Assembly: GCF_002051585.1 (NCBI RefSeq)
Contig: NZ_MZGX01000027.1
Location: 26,364 to 90,363 of the forward strand
DNA length: 64,000 bases
From: Ruminiclostridium hungatei
Lineage (GTDB): Bacteria; Bacillota; Clostridia; Acetivibrionales; DSM-1351
Direction of reading: 5' to 3'
Below are positions 26,422 through 36,700 of this stretch, piece by piece; the first letter of the stretch is position 1; the number at the start of each line of letters is the position of its first letter. A program made the translations under genes and the position numbers. Below the pieces are notes generated by a model. That model was not told the DNA's origin and did not search any database. It was given only the letters and a program-made list of their open reading frames with translations.

Positions 26422-28215
26422 ATGCAATTATATAGAGCACATGTGCTTGTTTGTGCAGGTACTGGCTGTACTTCCTCCAATTCATTAAAAATAATGGAGG
26501 AAATGGAGTCCTTACTTAAAAAAAGTAACCTGGCAGATGAAGTAAAAATTGTCAAGACAGGCTGCTTCGGTCTTTGTGCCGAGGGCCCTATTGTTGTAGT
26601 ATATCCTGAAGGCGCCATGTACGTGAGAGTGGAAGCTGCTGATGTCAAGGACATAGTAGAGGAGCATCTGCTCAAGGGCAGGATTGTAAGAAGGCTGCTT
26701 GCAGGAGAGAAGGAAGCGGAGGATATTACAAAGGTACTTGAGAACGTGGATTTTTTCAAGAGGCAGCAGCGTATAGCCTTAAGGAACTGCGGCCGTATAA
26801 ATCCTGAAAATATCGATGAATACATAGCCTTCGACGGATATAAGGCACTTGAAAAAGTTTTGACTGAGCTGACTCCGGAAGGGGTAATTGACACGGTTAA
26901 AAGGTCAGGTCTTAGAGGCAGAGGGGGCGGAGGCTTCCCTACAGGCATAAAGTGGGAGTTTGCGGCAAAACAGGTGTCAGATCAGAAGTATGTCTGTTGT
27001 AACGCCGATGAAGGAGATCCGGGAGCTTTTATGGACAGAAGTGTACTTGAAGGTGATCCCCATTCGCTTATAGAAGCCATGTCTATTGCAGGCTATGCCA
27101 TTGGAGCAACCGAAGGGTTCATTTATGTAAGAGCCGAATACCCCATAGCCGTCAAAAGACTCCAACTGGCAATAGACCAGGCAAAGGAATACGGAATTCT
27201 GGGAGACAATGTCCTTGGAACAGGCCACAGGTTTGACCTGGAAATAAGGCTTGGTGCGGGAGCTTTTGTATGCGGTGAAGAAACCGCCCTGATGACTTCA
27301 ATAGAGGGCCACAGGGGAGAACCCAGACCAAGGCCGCCATTCCCTGCGGTCAAGGGCTTATGGCAGAAACCTACCATACTCAACAATGTTGAGACCTATG
27401 CAAATATTCCTGTGATTATTCTCAATGGCGCGGAATGGTTTTCCAGTATTGGAACTGAGAAGAGCAAGGGCACCAAGGTTTTTGCCCTGGGTGGAAAAAT
27501 AAATAATACCGGCCTTGTGGAGGTTCCCATGGGAACTACCTTGAGGGAGGTCGTTTATGATATAGGAGGCGGCATTCCCAAAGGTAAAAAATTCAAGGCC
27601 GCCCAGACCGGAGGGCCGTCCGGAGGCTGTATCCCGGCTTCACATCTGGATACCCCCATTGACTATGATTCACTTATCGCCCTTGGCTCCATGATGGGTT
27701 CAGGGGGACTTATAGTCATGGATGAAGATAACTGCATGGTGGATATAGCTAAGTTCTTCCTTGAATTCACAGTTGATGAATCCTGCGGAAAATGTCCTCC
27801 CTGTAGGATTGGAACCAAGCGCATGCTTGAAATTCTTGAGAGGATAACGGAAGGAAAGGGAGAAGAAGGTGATATTGAAAAGCTGGAGCTGCTGGCCAGG
27901 AATATCAAGGCTTCGGCTCTCTGCGGTCTCGGACAGACTGCTCCAAACCCCGTACTCAGTACGTTGAGATATTTCAGGGACGAATATGAAGCCCATGTAT
28001 ACGAAAAAAGATGTCCGTCAGGGGTTTGTAAATCCATGCTCAGATATACCATTGAACCATCCAAATGCAAGAGCTGCGGGCTGTGTACCAAGGTTTGTCC
28101 AATGAACTGCATCAGCGGTGAGAAAAAGGTGCCTTACGTTATTGATCAGAGCAAGTGTGCAAAATGCGGCGCCTGTGTGGAAAAATGTCCATTCAAGGCA
28201 ATTGCTGTAGTGTAG
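26422..28215 (+). CDS. NAD(P)-dependent [FeFe]-hydrogenase flavoprotein subunit, NuoF-like (HndC/HydB)
   Basis: A 597-residue subunit. The N-terminal thioredoxin-like domain (1-115) has VCAGTGCTSSNS and TGCFGLCAEGP for a [2Fe-2S] cluster. The NuoF core (about 140-480) carries the FMN/NAD(H) motifs GLRGRGGGGFPTG, NADEGDPGAFMDR and GAFVCGEETALMTSIEG, and SCGKCPPCRIGTKRM for a [4Fe-4S] cluster. The C-terminus has a two-cluster ferredoxin domain (SCGLCTKVCPMNC and KCGACVEKCPFKA). It is where NAD(P)H is oxidised or formed, and the extra ferredoxin domains fit an electron-bifurcating complex. AGGAGG precedes the start. It is followed 50 bp later by the catalytic subunit. Confidence 0.95.
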   Translation: MQLYRAHVLVCAGTGCTSSNSLKIMEEMESLLKKSNLADEVKIVKTGCFGLCAEGPIVVVYPEGAMYVRVEAADVKDIVEEHLLKGRIVRRLLAGEKEAEDITKVLENVDFFKRQQRIALRNCGRINPENIDEYIAFDGYKALEKVLTELTPEGVIDTVKRSGLRGRGGGGFPTGIKWEFAAKQVSDQKYVCCNADEGDPGAFMDRSVLEGDPHSLIEAMSIAGYAIGATEGFIYVRAEYPIAVKRLQLAIDQAKEYGILGDNVLGTGHRFDLEIRLGAGAFVCGEETALMTSIEGHRGEPRPRPPFPAVKGLWQKPTILNNVETYANIPVIILNGAEWFSSIGTEKSKGTKVFALGGKINNTGLVEVPMGTTLREVVYDIGGGIPKGKKFKAAQTGGPSGGCIPASHLDTPIDYDSLIALGSMMGSGGLIVMDEDNCMVDIAKFFLEFTVDESCGKCPPCRIGTKRMLEILERITEGKGEEGDIEKLELLARNIKASALCGLGQTAPNPVLSTLRYFRDEYEAHVYEKRCPSGVCKSMLRYTIEPSKCKSCGLCTKVCPMNCISGEKKVPYVIDQSKCAKCGACVEKCPFKAIAVV

Positions 28216-28265
28216 GTTTTTATATCTATAAATTGCGTGCATATGAACGCTAATAGGAGGTTAGT

Positions 28266-30023
28266 ATGTCAACGGTTAATATAACAATAGACGGCAAGAA
28301 ACTACAGGTTGAAAAGGATATGACTATTTTGGAGGCGGCAAGAAGAGCCAACATCAAGATACCTACTCTTTGCTTCCTGAAGGATATAAATGAAATAGGC
28401 GCATGCAGGATGTGCGTTGTTGAAATAAAAGGCGCCAGGGCACTTCAGGCGGCTTGTGTCTATCCTGTGGCCGAGGGGCTTGAAATATACACCCAGAGTC
28501 CCAACGTCAGAGAAGCCAGAAGGGTGACTCTGGAATTGATATTGTCCAACCATGATAAAAAATGCCTTACCTGTGTAAGAAACAGAAACTGTGAGCTCCA
28601 GACCCTGTCCGAGGAATTGAACATCAGCCAGCTCAGGTTTGAGGGCCAGAGTACCAATCTGCCTCTGGACAATTTTTCACCATCAATTGTGAGGGACCCC
28701 AACAAGTGCATACTATGCAGGCGCTGTGTCAGCGTGTGTAAGGATGTCCAGACTGTTTCGGTCATCAGCGCCACGGAGAGAGGCTTTAAATCAGCCATTT
28801 CATGTGCTTTTGACAAGTCTCTGGCAGATGTGCCCTGTACAATGTGCGGACAATGTATAAGTGTTTGTCCGGTAGGAGCACTGAGGGAAAAAGATGATAC
28901 CGACAGGGTGTGGGAAGCACTTGCCAATCCGGACCTTCATGTGGTGGTTCAGACTGCCCCGGCAGTCAGAGTGGCATTGGGTGAGGAATTCGGCCTGCCC
29001 ATAGGTTCAAGGGTTACGGGTAAAATGGTTTCCGCATTGAGCCGTTTGGGGTTTGCCAAGGTATTCGATACCGATACTGCTGCCGACCTTACAATCATGG
29101 AGGAAGGTACGGAACTGCTGAACAGGCTTAAAAACGGAGGCAGGCTTCCGGTTATAACCTCCTGCAGTCCGGGCTGGATAAAGTTCTGTGAGCACAACTA
29201 TCCTGAATTTCTGGATAACCTGTCCTCCTGCAAATCTCCCCATGAAATGTTCGGTGCGGTGCTTAAGTCCTACTATGCGGAAAAAACGGGTATTGAGCCC
29301 TCTAAGCTCTTCGTTGTATCAATCATGCCCTGTACTGCAAAGAAGTTTGAGGCACAGCGGCCTGAGCTTTCAGCATCGGGTTTTGCAGATGTAGATGTGG
29401 TGCTTACCACAAGGGAACTGGCCAAAATGATCAAGGAAGCGGGAATTGACTTTAATAACCTGGAAGACGGACGGTTTGATGATCCCATGGGCGAAGCCAC
29501 CGGTGCGGCGGTTATTTTCGGAGCTACCGGAGGAGTTATGGAAGCGGCTTTGCGCACCGTGGCTGAAATTGTATCGGGCAAATCCTTTGACAATGTGAAG
29601 TATGAGGCTGTCCGAGGGATTGAGGGTATTAAGGAAGCTACAGTGGAAATAGGCGACATGAGGCTGAAGGCTGCCGTGGCACATGGCCTGGGCAACGCCA
29701 GAAAGCTGCTTGACAGCATAAAGGCAGGGGAGGCGAAGTATGATTTCGTAGAAATCATGGCATGCCCGGGAGGTTGTGTAAATGGGGGAGGACAGCCTAT
29801 ACAGCCGTCCTCCGTCAGAAGCTGGACCGACCTGAGAAGTGAAAGGGCAAAGGCCATATATGAGGAGGATGAGAGCCTCACCTTCAGAAAGTCCCATGAC
29901 AATCCCATAGTGAAGGAAATGTATGAGAAATATTTCGGAGAGCCGGGAAGTCATAAGGCTCACAAGGTTTTGCATACTCACTATGCCCCAAGAGAGAATT
30001 ATCCTGTGAAAGAAGATATATGA
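28266..30023 (+). CDS. [FeFe]-hydrogenase catalytic subunit (HndD/HydA)
   Basis: A 585-residue enzyme that reduces protons to H2 at the H-cluster. N-terminal [2Fe-2S] domain (about 30-75: CFLKDINEIGACRMCVVE, AAC); His-ligated [4Fe-4S] motif HDKKCLTCVRNRNCEL (about 97-112); two [4Fe-4S] motifs CILCRRCVSVCKD and CTMCGQCISVCPVGAL. The H-cluster domain has TSCSPGWIKFCE, MPCTAKKFE and ACPGGCVNGGGQP. All cluster ligands are present, so it should be active. Last gene of the operon, followed by a terminator. The maturases HydE, HydF and HydG are not in this window. Confidence 0.96.
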   Translation: MSTVNITIDGKKLQVEKDMTILEAARRANIKIPTLCFLKDINEIGACRMCVVEIKGARALQAACVYPVAEGLEIYTQSPNVREARRVTLELILSNHDKKCLTCVRNRNCELQTLSEELNISQLRFEGQSTNLPLDNFSPSIVRDPNKCILCRRCVSVCKDVQTVSVISATERGFKSAISCAFDKSLADVPCTMCGQCISVCPVGALREKDDTDRVWEALANPDLHVVVQTAPAVRVALGEEFGLPIGSRVTGKMVSALSRLGFAKVFDTDTAADLTIMEEGTELLNRLKNGGRLPVITSCSPGWIKFCEHNYPEFLDNLSSCKSPHEMFGAVLKSYYAEKTGIEPSKLFVVSIMPCTAKKFEAQRPELSASGFADVDVVLTTRELAKMIKEAGIDFNNLEDGRFDDPMGEATGAAVIFGATGGVMEAALRTVAEIVSGKSFDNVKYEAVRGIEGIKEATVEIGDMRLKAAVAHGLGNARKLLDSIKAGEAKYDFVEIMACPGGCVNGGGQPIQPSSVRSWTDLRSERAKAIYEEDESLTFRKSHDNPIVKEMYEKYFGEPGSHKAHKVLHTHYAPRENYPVKEDI

Positions 30024-30332
30024 GAGAATACAGACTGAAATAAGTCGCTATGACCTTTCGGCCCACCCTGGGTGATTTTGCCGCAATATACCGTTCAGAC
30101 CCTGGCTCCATGCCGGGAGTTATGGGGACGGGGAGGCAAACAACCGGGGTGGGTTGTTTGCATGCATTTATTTGGGGCTTTCCATGCTGACCGTTTAGTA
30201 AATGCCGGGAATTGCCGAATAATATATATAAAGATTATAGATATTACACAGAGAATTATAGAAAGCTTGCTAAGTATTTCATTGCAGTATAAAAAGCGTA
30301 AATTCACAGCTATAAACAAAGGGGATCAGGTC
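30024..30332. other. intergenic region between the hydrogenase operon and the SLH gene
   Basis: No gene seen. It holds the operon terminator at 30136-30174 and the ribosome-binding site of the SLH gene; a clear promoter for the latter was not found. Confidence 0.55.
30136..30174 (+). terminator. intrinsic terminator of the hydrogenase operon
   Basis: GCAAACAACC pairs perfectly with GGTTGTTTGC around a 6-nt loop, followed by ATGCATTTATTT. Confidence 0.6.
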
Positions 30333-31445
30333 ATGGGTAAGAAATTTGGTTATTACATACTGGCAGTGGTATTTTTTATTGTTTTATGGGGTAATGCCGC
30401 AAGTGCTGTTGCATTCTCCGATGTGGGAAATCACCGGGGGGCAGGGCATATCAACAGAATGGCAGCCGAAGGAGTCCTGGGAGGGTATCCTGACGGAACC
30501 TTCAAGCCCGACAGGAATATCAGCAGGGTTGAGCTGGCTGCAATAATAAACGGTATTTTTAATAACCAGGAAAAAAGCTCCAGGAAGTTCAGGGATGTTG
30601 CTCCAAAAGATTGGTTCAGCGGGGAAATAGCCAAGGCTGTGGCAGCAGGATATATCACCGGCTATGAGGACGGCACTGTAAGGCCGGGAAAGTTTGTCAC
30701 CAGACAGGAAGGCTATAAAATAGTTGCAGATGCATTCGGATTATCCGGCCTGGCATCTGACTCCTATGCTGCATTCAGCGATGCGGGTGCTGTACAGCAG
30801 TGGGCCAGAAACAGCACAGGAGTGTTGCTGGACAGGGGATATATAATTGACGACGGCTCCGGAAAACTGCTGCCCCGCAAATTTATGACCAGGGCAGAGG
30901 CGGTTGAGCTCCTGGACAGGGCGGCAGGCCTGATAATAAATGCAAATGTGGCTTCTTTCAAGGATAAAACGGTGGAAGGAAATCTTTTTGTACGCTCATC
31001 GGTTTCAGCACTTGAAAATATTTCTGTAAATGGCGACCTGTATATCCCGCAAAGTGCCTTGAAGCAAAATATTGTACTGGATAACGTAAGGATAAAGGGC
31101 AGGCTTTATATCAGGAACAACAAGCTGGACAGCATACGTATAAAGGGCGGAGAAACGGGCGGCATAATAATAGCCGGACAGTCTGCCAGGGTGCATTTGG
31201 AACTTGAGGGCAGTACCGTTTCCGGTACGCTGGGAGTATTTGCAGCTTCTTTTATAAATGTGGGGAGCGGCAGCAGGGTGAAAAAGGTGGAGCTGGAAGC
31301 GGGGGCGTCCGGGACAGTGATTGAGGCGGTACCGGGGGTTCAGATAAGCAATCGTTCCAAAAACATTATTGTAAACGGGGTTGCCATTGACGAAGGTACT
31401 GTCTTTACAACCACCGACAGCCTGGATTTGATCAATGTATACTAA
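30333..31445 (+). CDS. S-layer homology (SLH) domain protein with a beta-rich C-terminal part
   Basis: A 370-residue surface protein. A signal peptide (about 1-27) precedes three SLH units: FSDVGNHRGAGHINRMAAEG with GYPDGTFKPDRNISRVELA; FRDVAPKDWFSGEIAKAVAAG with GYEDGTVRPGKFVTRQE; and FSDAGAVQQWARNSTGVLLD with DGSGKLLPRKFMTRAEA. SLH triplets bind pyruvylated secondary cell-wall polymer. The remainder (about 210-370) reads as repeating short strands (VEGNLFVRSSVSALENISVNGDLYIPQSA), suggestive of a beta-helix of the kind found in polymer-forming (bactofilin-like) proteins. Start chosen at the signal peptide (AGG before the ATG is weak). It is followed 64 bp later by a transglutaminase-like gene. 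Confidence 0.8.
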   Translation: MGKKFGYYILAVVFFIVLWGNAASAVAFSDVGNHRGAGHINRMAAEGVLGGYPDGTFKPDRNISRVELAAIINGIFNNQEKSSRKFRDVAPKDWFSGEIAKAVAAGYITGYEDGTVRPGKFVTRQEGYKIVADAFGLSGLASDSYAAFSDAGAVQQWARNSTGVLLDRGYIIDDGSGKLLPRKFMTRAEAVELLDRAAGLIINANVASFKDKTVEGNLFVRSSVSALENISVNGDLYIPQSALKQNIVLDNVRIKGRLYIRNNKLDSIRIKGGETGGIIIAGQSARVHLELEGSTVSGTLGVFAASFINVGSGSRVKKVELEAGASGTVIEAVPGVQISNRSKNIIVNGVAIDEGTVFTTTDSLDLINVY

Positions 31446-31509
31446 AGCGGTAAAAGATGGACTTATAGAATATAGCCCTTTAGAATACGGCCTTATAAAA
31501 GGAGTCATT

Positions 31510-32712
31510 ATGAAAAACAGATTACTTGCTTATATGCTCATTACAGCACTTTTTTTACTTTCAACACTCACTCCGGTGCAGGCATTTGCCGGTTCAGAAC
31601 CTGTAGTATATGCGGCGGCTTCTGCTGCTGATATGGAGAATATAATCTTCACGGCCATAAAAAACAGGGAAGAGGCCTTTAAGATAAGCTATGATGGAAA
31701 TACGGACGATATAATGAATGAAATAAAGCAGGCGCGCAGCAGGGCCGTGCAGAGAGACCCCTATGAAGAAGGCTGCATAAGCCTTGTTTCAGGCTTCAGC
31801 GTCAGCAGCTCCAGCGGGCATGCGGATATTTTCTTTGATTCGTTCAAGTACCACACAACGAAGGAGCAGGAGTTGTTTGTAGACCGAAAAGTACAGGAGA
31901 TTACCGCTTCCATAATAAATTTCCGGATGAGTGATTATCAGAAGGAAAAAGCCATACATGACTATATACTGCAAAATGTCAGCTATGACAACACCCTTTC
32001 AGGCTATACCGCATATTCTGCACTTTATAATGGCCTCACCGTATGCAATGGCTATGTTCAGCTTGCATACCGGCTGTTTAATGCTGCGGGTATTGAAAAT
32101 ATGATAGTAAAGGGGATATATGATTCCAGGGACCACGAATGGAATCTGGTAAAGCTGGACAACAACTGGTATCACCTGGACTGCACCCTTGATGACAGTG
32201 CCTCCGCCACCGGGCAGATGCAAAGCTATAAATATTTTAATCTGACTGACTCAAAAATCAGGATAACCCATGAATTCGACTCCGGGAATTATCCCCCAGC
32301 CGTCACGGAATTCAAGCCGGATAAAACCGAGGTGACTTCGTATGCCGGCACAGCAATACCATCTGCAACCACTGGGGCAATTCAACTGCCAGGACCGGAA
32401 GAAACAGTTGAAATCAACAGCTTTGCAAGGGTTTTACAGCCGTCAGACAAGGTATGGACTCTTAAGTTCAACCAGGCAATTGACTTTCGGACTGTTAATG
32501 ACTTGACTGCCTTTGTGGTGGATTCCTCGGGAAATGTCGCAAAGGGCGTAACCTTTAAAAAGGGCCCCCAGGGCAATATACTGCTGGTGCAACCGCCGGC
32601 AGCAGGCTATGAAAGCGGTAAGAGCTACTGCATTTACATATTGAAGGGTGTAGTATCCGGAAAAACCAAAGGGCTTGAAAAAGCCCTTAAGATACTGTTT
32701 ACTATAAAATAG
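31510..32712 (+). CDS. secreted transglutaminase-like protein
   Basis: A 400-residue protein with a signal peptide (MKNRLLAYMLITALFLLSTL, cut near QAFA) and a transglutaminase/cysteine-protease-like core (about 125-240). The catalytic triad can be read as Cys in LTVCNGYVQLAYRLF, His in DSRDHEWNLVKL and Asp in YHLDCTLDD. The preceding helix KEKAIHDYILQNVSYDN is typical of the family. A short proline-rich linker and a C-terminal beta domain (about 300-400, Ig-like) follow. It probably acts on surface protein or peptidoglycan. AAAGGAG lies before the ATG. With the SLH gene it forms a likely two-gene surface unit. Confidence 0.82.
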   Translation: MKNRLLAYMLITALFLLSTLTPVQAFAGSEPVVYAAASAADMENIIFTAIKNREEAFKISYDGNTDDIMNEIKQARSRAVQRDPYEEGCISLVSGFSVSSSSGHADIFFDSFKYHTTKEQELFVDRKVQEITASIINFRMSDYQKEKAIHDYILQNVSYDNTLSGYTAYSALYNGLTVCNGYVQLAYRLFNAAGIENMIVKGIYDSRDHEWNLVKLDNNWYHLDCTLDDSASATGQMQSYKYFNLTDSKIRITHEFDSGNYPPAVTEFKPDKTEVTSYAGTAIPSATTGAIQLPGPEETVEINSFARVLQPSDKVWTLKFNQAIDFRTVNDLTAFVVDSSGNVAKGVTFKKGPQGNILLVQPPAAGYESGKSYCIYILKGVVSGKTKGLEKALKILFTIK

Positions 32713-32832
32713 AGATTTTAAAGACTTACAAGCTCAGCCAAAGACTTCGTGACAAGCCATTTCCATAGGTGGGCTGGAGTACCTTTGAAAAAATATTGGA
32801 AATAAGAATTTAATCTGTACAACAGGTTAGTC

Positions 32833-33675
32833 CTACTTGAGCAGTGAAAGCACATTTCCGGAGCTTTGGTTTGTCTGAGCCAGCAGAGAAGTTCCCGCAC
32901 TGGTAAGTATCTGTGCTTTTGTAAACTCCATCATGACCTTTGCCATGTCTGCGTCCCGGATGCGGGATTCAGCGGCGGAGGTGTTCTCCGACGCGGTACT
33001 GAGGTTGTTGATGGTGTGCTCCAGCCGGTTCTGCATGGCTCCCAGCTTGCTTCTTTCCGTTGATAAGCTGTCTATAAGGGGATCAATATTGCTTAAAACT
33101 ATGTCTGCATTCCCCTGGGTACTCAAATCAACATGCACGCTGCCAAACTGGTAGGCTGTCCCGAAAATCTGCATGGAATGGGGAAGGTTTGTTTTATCAA
33201 TAAGCAGATCCACGGTTTGGGCACTGTTGGCGCCTACCTGAAAGGTTATGGGTGCATTGGCCCCTATCAGCAATTTCTTTGTGTTGAATTCCGTGGATTT
33301 AATTTCGTTATCTATTTCGTCTCCAAGCTGTGACATCTCAATGGCTATCAATTGCCTGTCTTCAGAGGTCAGGGTGTCGTTGACCGCTTGAACGCTCAGC
33401 TCTCTTATCCTGTGCAGGATATTGTGGATTGTACCCATGGTGCCTTCTGCCGTCTGTATCAGAGAGATGCCGTCCGAAGCATTTTTTATTGCTGTGTCCA
33501 GCCCCATGATCTGAGAACGCATTTTTTCCGATATTGCAAGACCGGCGGCATCATCGCCTGCCCGGTTTATCCGTATACCCGAAGCCAGCTTTTCAGACGA
33601 CTTTGCTCTAAGGTCGGAGTTTTTTCTTAAAATATTTACAGTCTTCAAACCTGGTATATTGTTTCTGATATAAAT
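32833..33675 (-). CDS. flagellin, short, with a probable ATT start codon
   Basis: A flagellin of about 280 residues made only of the conserved D0/D1 regions: N-terminal NNIPGLKTVNILRKNSDLRA, KLASGIRINRAGDDAAGLAI, and C-terminal ESRIRDADMAKVMMEFTKAQ with LLAQTNQSSGNVLSLLK. No variable D2/D3 domain is present. The first in-frame TTG (33646-33648) would cut off the conserved NNIPGL segment. The frame continues upstream to an ATT at 33673-33675 that lies just behind AAGGAAGGTG, with no ATG in range. The ATT is the better start by homology and spacing. It is 25 bp behind the M6 protease and likely shares its sigma-D-like promoter. Filament subunit or minor relative. Confidence 0.8.
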   Translation of the reverse strand: MYIRNNIPGLKTVNILRKNSDLRAKSSEKLASGIRINRAGDDAAGLAISEKMRSQIMGLDTAIKNASDGISLIQTAEGTMGTIHNILHRIRELSVQAVNDTLTSEDRQLIAIEMSQLGDEIDNEIKSTEFNTKKLLIGANAPITFQVGANSAQTVDLLIDKTNLPHSMQIFGTAYQFGSVHVDLSTQGNADIVLSNIDPLIDSLSTERSKLGAMQNRLEHTINNLSTASENTSAAESRIRDADMAKVMMEFTKAQILTSAGTSLLAQTNQSSGNVLSLLK

Positions 33676-33700
33676 ATTATCACCTTCCTTCCAAACCCGC

Positions 33701-36700
33701 TTAAGGCTTAATGGTATACAGGAACTGATAGGTCTGGCCGTTATAGGTGAAGGACAGCACAGTTATACCTGCATTTATGCCTGTTACCAGGCCGCTGTTT
33801 ACTGTGGCCACCTCGGGGTATTCCGAGGACCAGACAGCAAGGGCTGTTATATCAAGTGTACCACCATTTTCAAAAGTTGCAATAACCGTTATCTGCTGTG
33901 TGGAACCAACCTTGCAGGTACCCACGCTTCCCGAAGACACATAGGGCGTTATCTTGACAATATTGCCCGAGGGCGCAAGGGTATCATTATCTGTAATGGT
34001 TATGTTGGCGTCGGCTGTTGCAATAATACCTCCCACAGGACTGCTCAGATGCAGCCTGAAGGTTTCTGTGGGTTCGTACACCCCGTCATCGGTTATGTTC
34101 ACGGTAACGGTCTTGCTGGTTTCACCATCGGCAAAGGTCAAGGTTCCGCTCACAGGGGTATAATCGCTTCCGGCAAGGGCTGTTCCGTTAACTGTAGCAT
34201 AGTTTACTTTTACGGTTCCCGAGGTAGTCACGCTTCTGGTAATTGTGACAGTAACGCTGCCTGCATCCTCCGCCACGGAATAGTTTACGGGAGTGAAGGC
34301 AAGCTGGGGTGCGGGCTCATCATCAATTACAGTGACTATTGCAGAAGAAGTTGTAAGTGTTCCGGAAGACGGACTGCTCAAATTCACTGTAAAGGTTTCA
34401 TTTCCTTCATATGTTGCGTCATCCAGAATGGGAACCGTAATGGTTTTGCTGGTTTCTCCCGGTGCAAAGGCAAGAGTGCCGCTTGTGGGTGAAAAATCGC
34501 TGCCCGACAGGGCAGTGCCGTTGGCGGTGGAATAGTTTACGGTAATAGCCCCGGAGGTGACCAGGCTTCGTGTTACTGTCAGCGTAACGCTTCCGGCGTT
34601 CTCGTTAACTGTATAGCTCGCCGGATTGAAGCCTATGCGTGCAGTGGGGAGCTCGTTGTCATGTATTGTGATGGTAGCCGTATCGTTTAAGATTTCAGTC
34701 AGATAGACATCCGTAAGCTTGACTGTAAAGGTTTCATCTCCTTCATATATACCATCGTCCAGTATGGGTATGGTAATGGTCTGAGTCAACTGGCCGGGTG
34801 CAAAGGACAAGGTTCCGCTCTTTGCGGTGTAATCGGAGCCTGCCAGAGCGGTGCCGTCAAAGGTTGTGTATTTGAAGCTTGCTGTCTCACTGCTCTGGGA
34901 AATACCTCTGTTCACAGTCAGAACCACATTTCCGGCGTTTTCCATAACGGAATAGTTCAAGGTGCTGAAAGCAATGTCTATATCCTGGATGATTATTTTT
35001 GCCTTGTCATTTTGTATGGTTCCCCATGAAATGTTGTCCAGTTTCAGATAGAAGATTTCAGTATCTTCCAGAATACCATCCCAATAGACTGTTATTCTTA
35101 TGTTCTTTTTTATTTCTCCGTCAGCAAAGGTAAGCGTGCCGGAAAGAGGCAGGTAATCCTGTCCCCCTATGGCAGTATCGTCTATGGTGTAGTAGTCCAC
35201 AGTTACAGTACCGCTGGTGTTTCCTGAGCGGATTACCGAAAAATCATAGTAAAGATAAGTACCGGGGAAGGTTCTCTCTCCGACACAGATAAGCTCCGAG
35301 GGGCCAATGCCTATTTTCGTGGGCTGTATGTCATTGTCGGTGATGGTGACTGTGGCAGAAGCCACGTTTATGTTGCCGGAAGAGGCATTGCTCAGGGTGA
35401 CTGTAAAGCTCTCACTTCCTTCATATACTGCATCATCCAGAACAGGTACGGTGATGGTCTTGCTTGTCTCTCCGGCGGCAAAGCTGAGTGTGCCGCTGGC
35501 AGCCGTGTAATCACTGCCGGCTGTTGCAGTGCCGTTGGAGGTGGCATAATCCACGGTCACAACGCCCGAAGTGCTGCCGGTTCTGGTTACAGTCAGGGTT
35601 ACGCTGCCCGCATTTTCCATGACGGTATAGGTTGAAGGAGCAAACTGCAAGCCCGACGGATTGCCCAGCAATACCTGCATGGAAGTTGCAGTGGCATCCA
35701 GGGTCTTGGCGCTCACATTTGAGGAAGTTCCGCTGTACAGTCTGCTGTTGGGGTTGGTGGCATCGGCAAAAAGATCGTTGGGGCCGCCGTTCCTGTAATA
35801 GGGTGCGGAGCTGCTTCCGGGTACGGCCCTTTCTATCTCCACTCCGCGATGGGCTGGATTATTATTTACAGTATTGCTGGACATATTTGCGGAAATGACT
35901 GTTTCATCAATATGCCATATGGCAACTCCTCCGTTTGCTATACCGTCATAATATAAGCCTGCGTCATAGCCTGACAGGTTTCTGTTTTCCACAAGAAAAT
36001 ACTGGTTGGAATCGGAGGTGGCAACCTTGAGGACATTATACTGGCCTGTACTCGCAGCTTTGACGGTGTATATTCCGTCAGAGGCATTGACGGGAGAGGC
36101 AAAGCCCAGAAATATCTTGGACCAGGGGTCCAAATGGGCCGGACAGCCTCCGGGCATATCCGAAGCCCTCATGCCCCAGCTTCCGCTTGACATGAGACTG
36201 CTTGCACCCACAGAAGGGTCTGAAGAATTTGAGGTGTTGTATTCATCAAAAAGTCCCAGGTCGTGTCCCAGCTCATGGCAAAGTATTCCTATGGTTGCCA
36301 GATGGTCACCGTAAACGGAGTGTATTTCACCCTGCTGGGTATAGCCTCCGTATGGGGTCTGTGCTACAAATTTGCCGTCCAGTTGGGGTGCCGGCACCGA
36401 CCAGCCCAGGGACCAGCGGTGTCCCCATACGCTGGGGGAGGTGGAACCGCAGCTTGCCTCATAGCCCGCTGTGATTGTAACTATGTGAAGTTCGTTGTAA
36501 TCAATATATCCGTTGTTGTTGGTGTCATAGCTGGAAAAATCAATATATGTATCGGCTGCCAGCAACGCATTTTTTACAATTGTCCGGTTTCTGTCGTCGG
36601 TGTTTCCGCCGGGATTGGGGTGGGCGTAATTCAAAGTGACTTTGACTACTCCGTCGTTGGAGGTACCGTATGTTTCACTGGCAGGGGAGAAGGAAAAACT

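Noticed and set aside
32811..32830. ACAACAGGTTA resembling an end of the repeat element
   Set aside because: Only 11 bases match and no second end or element body lies nearby; chance is more likely.
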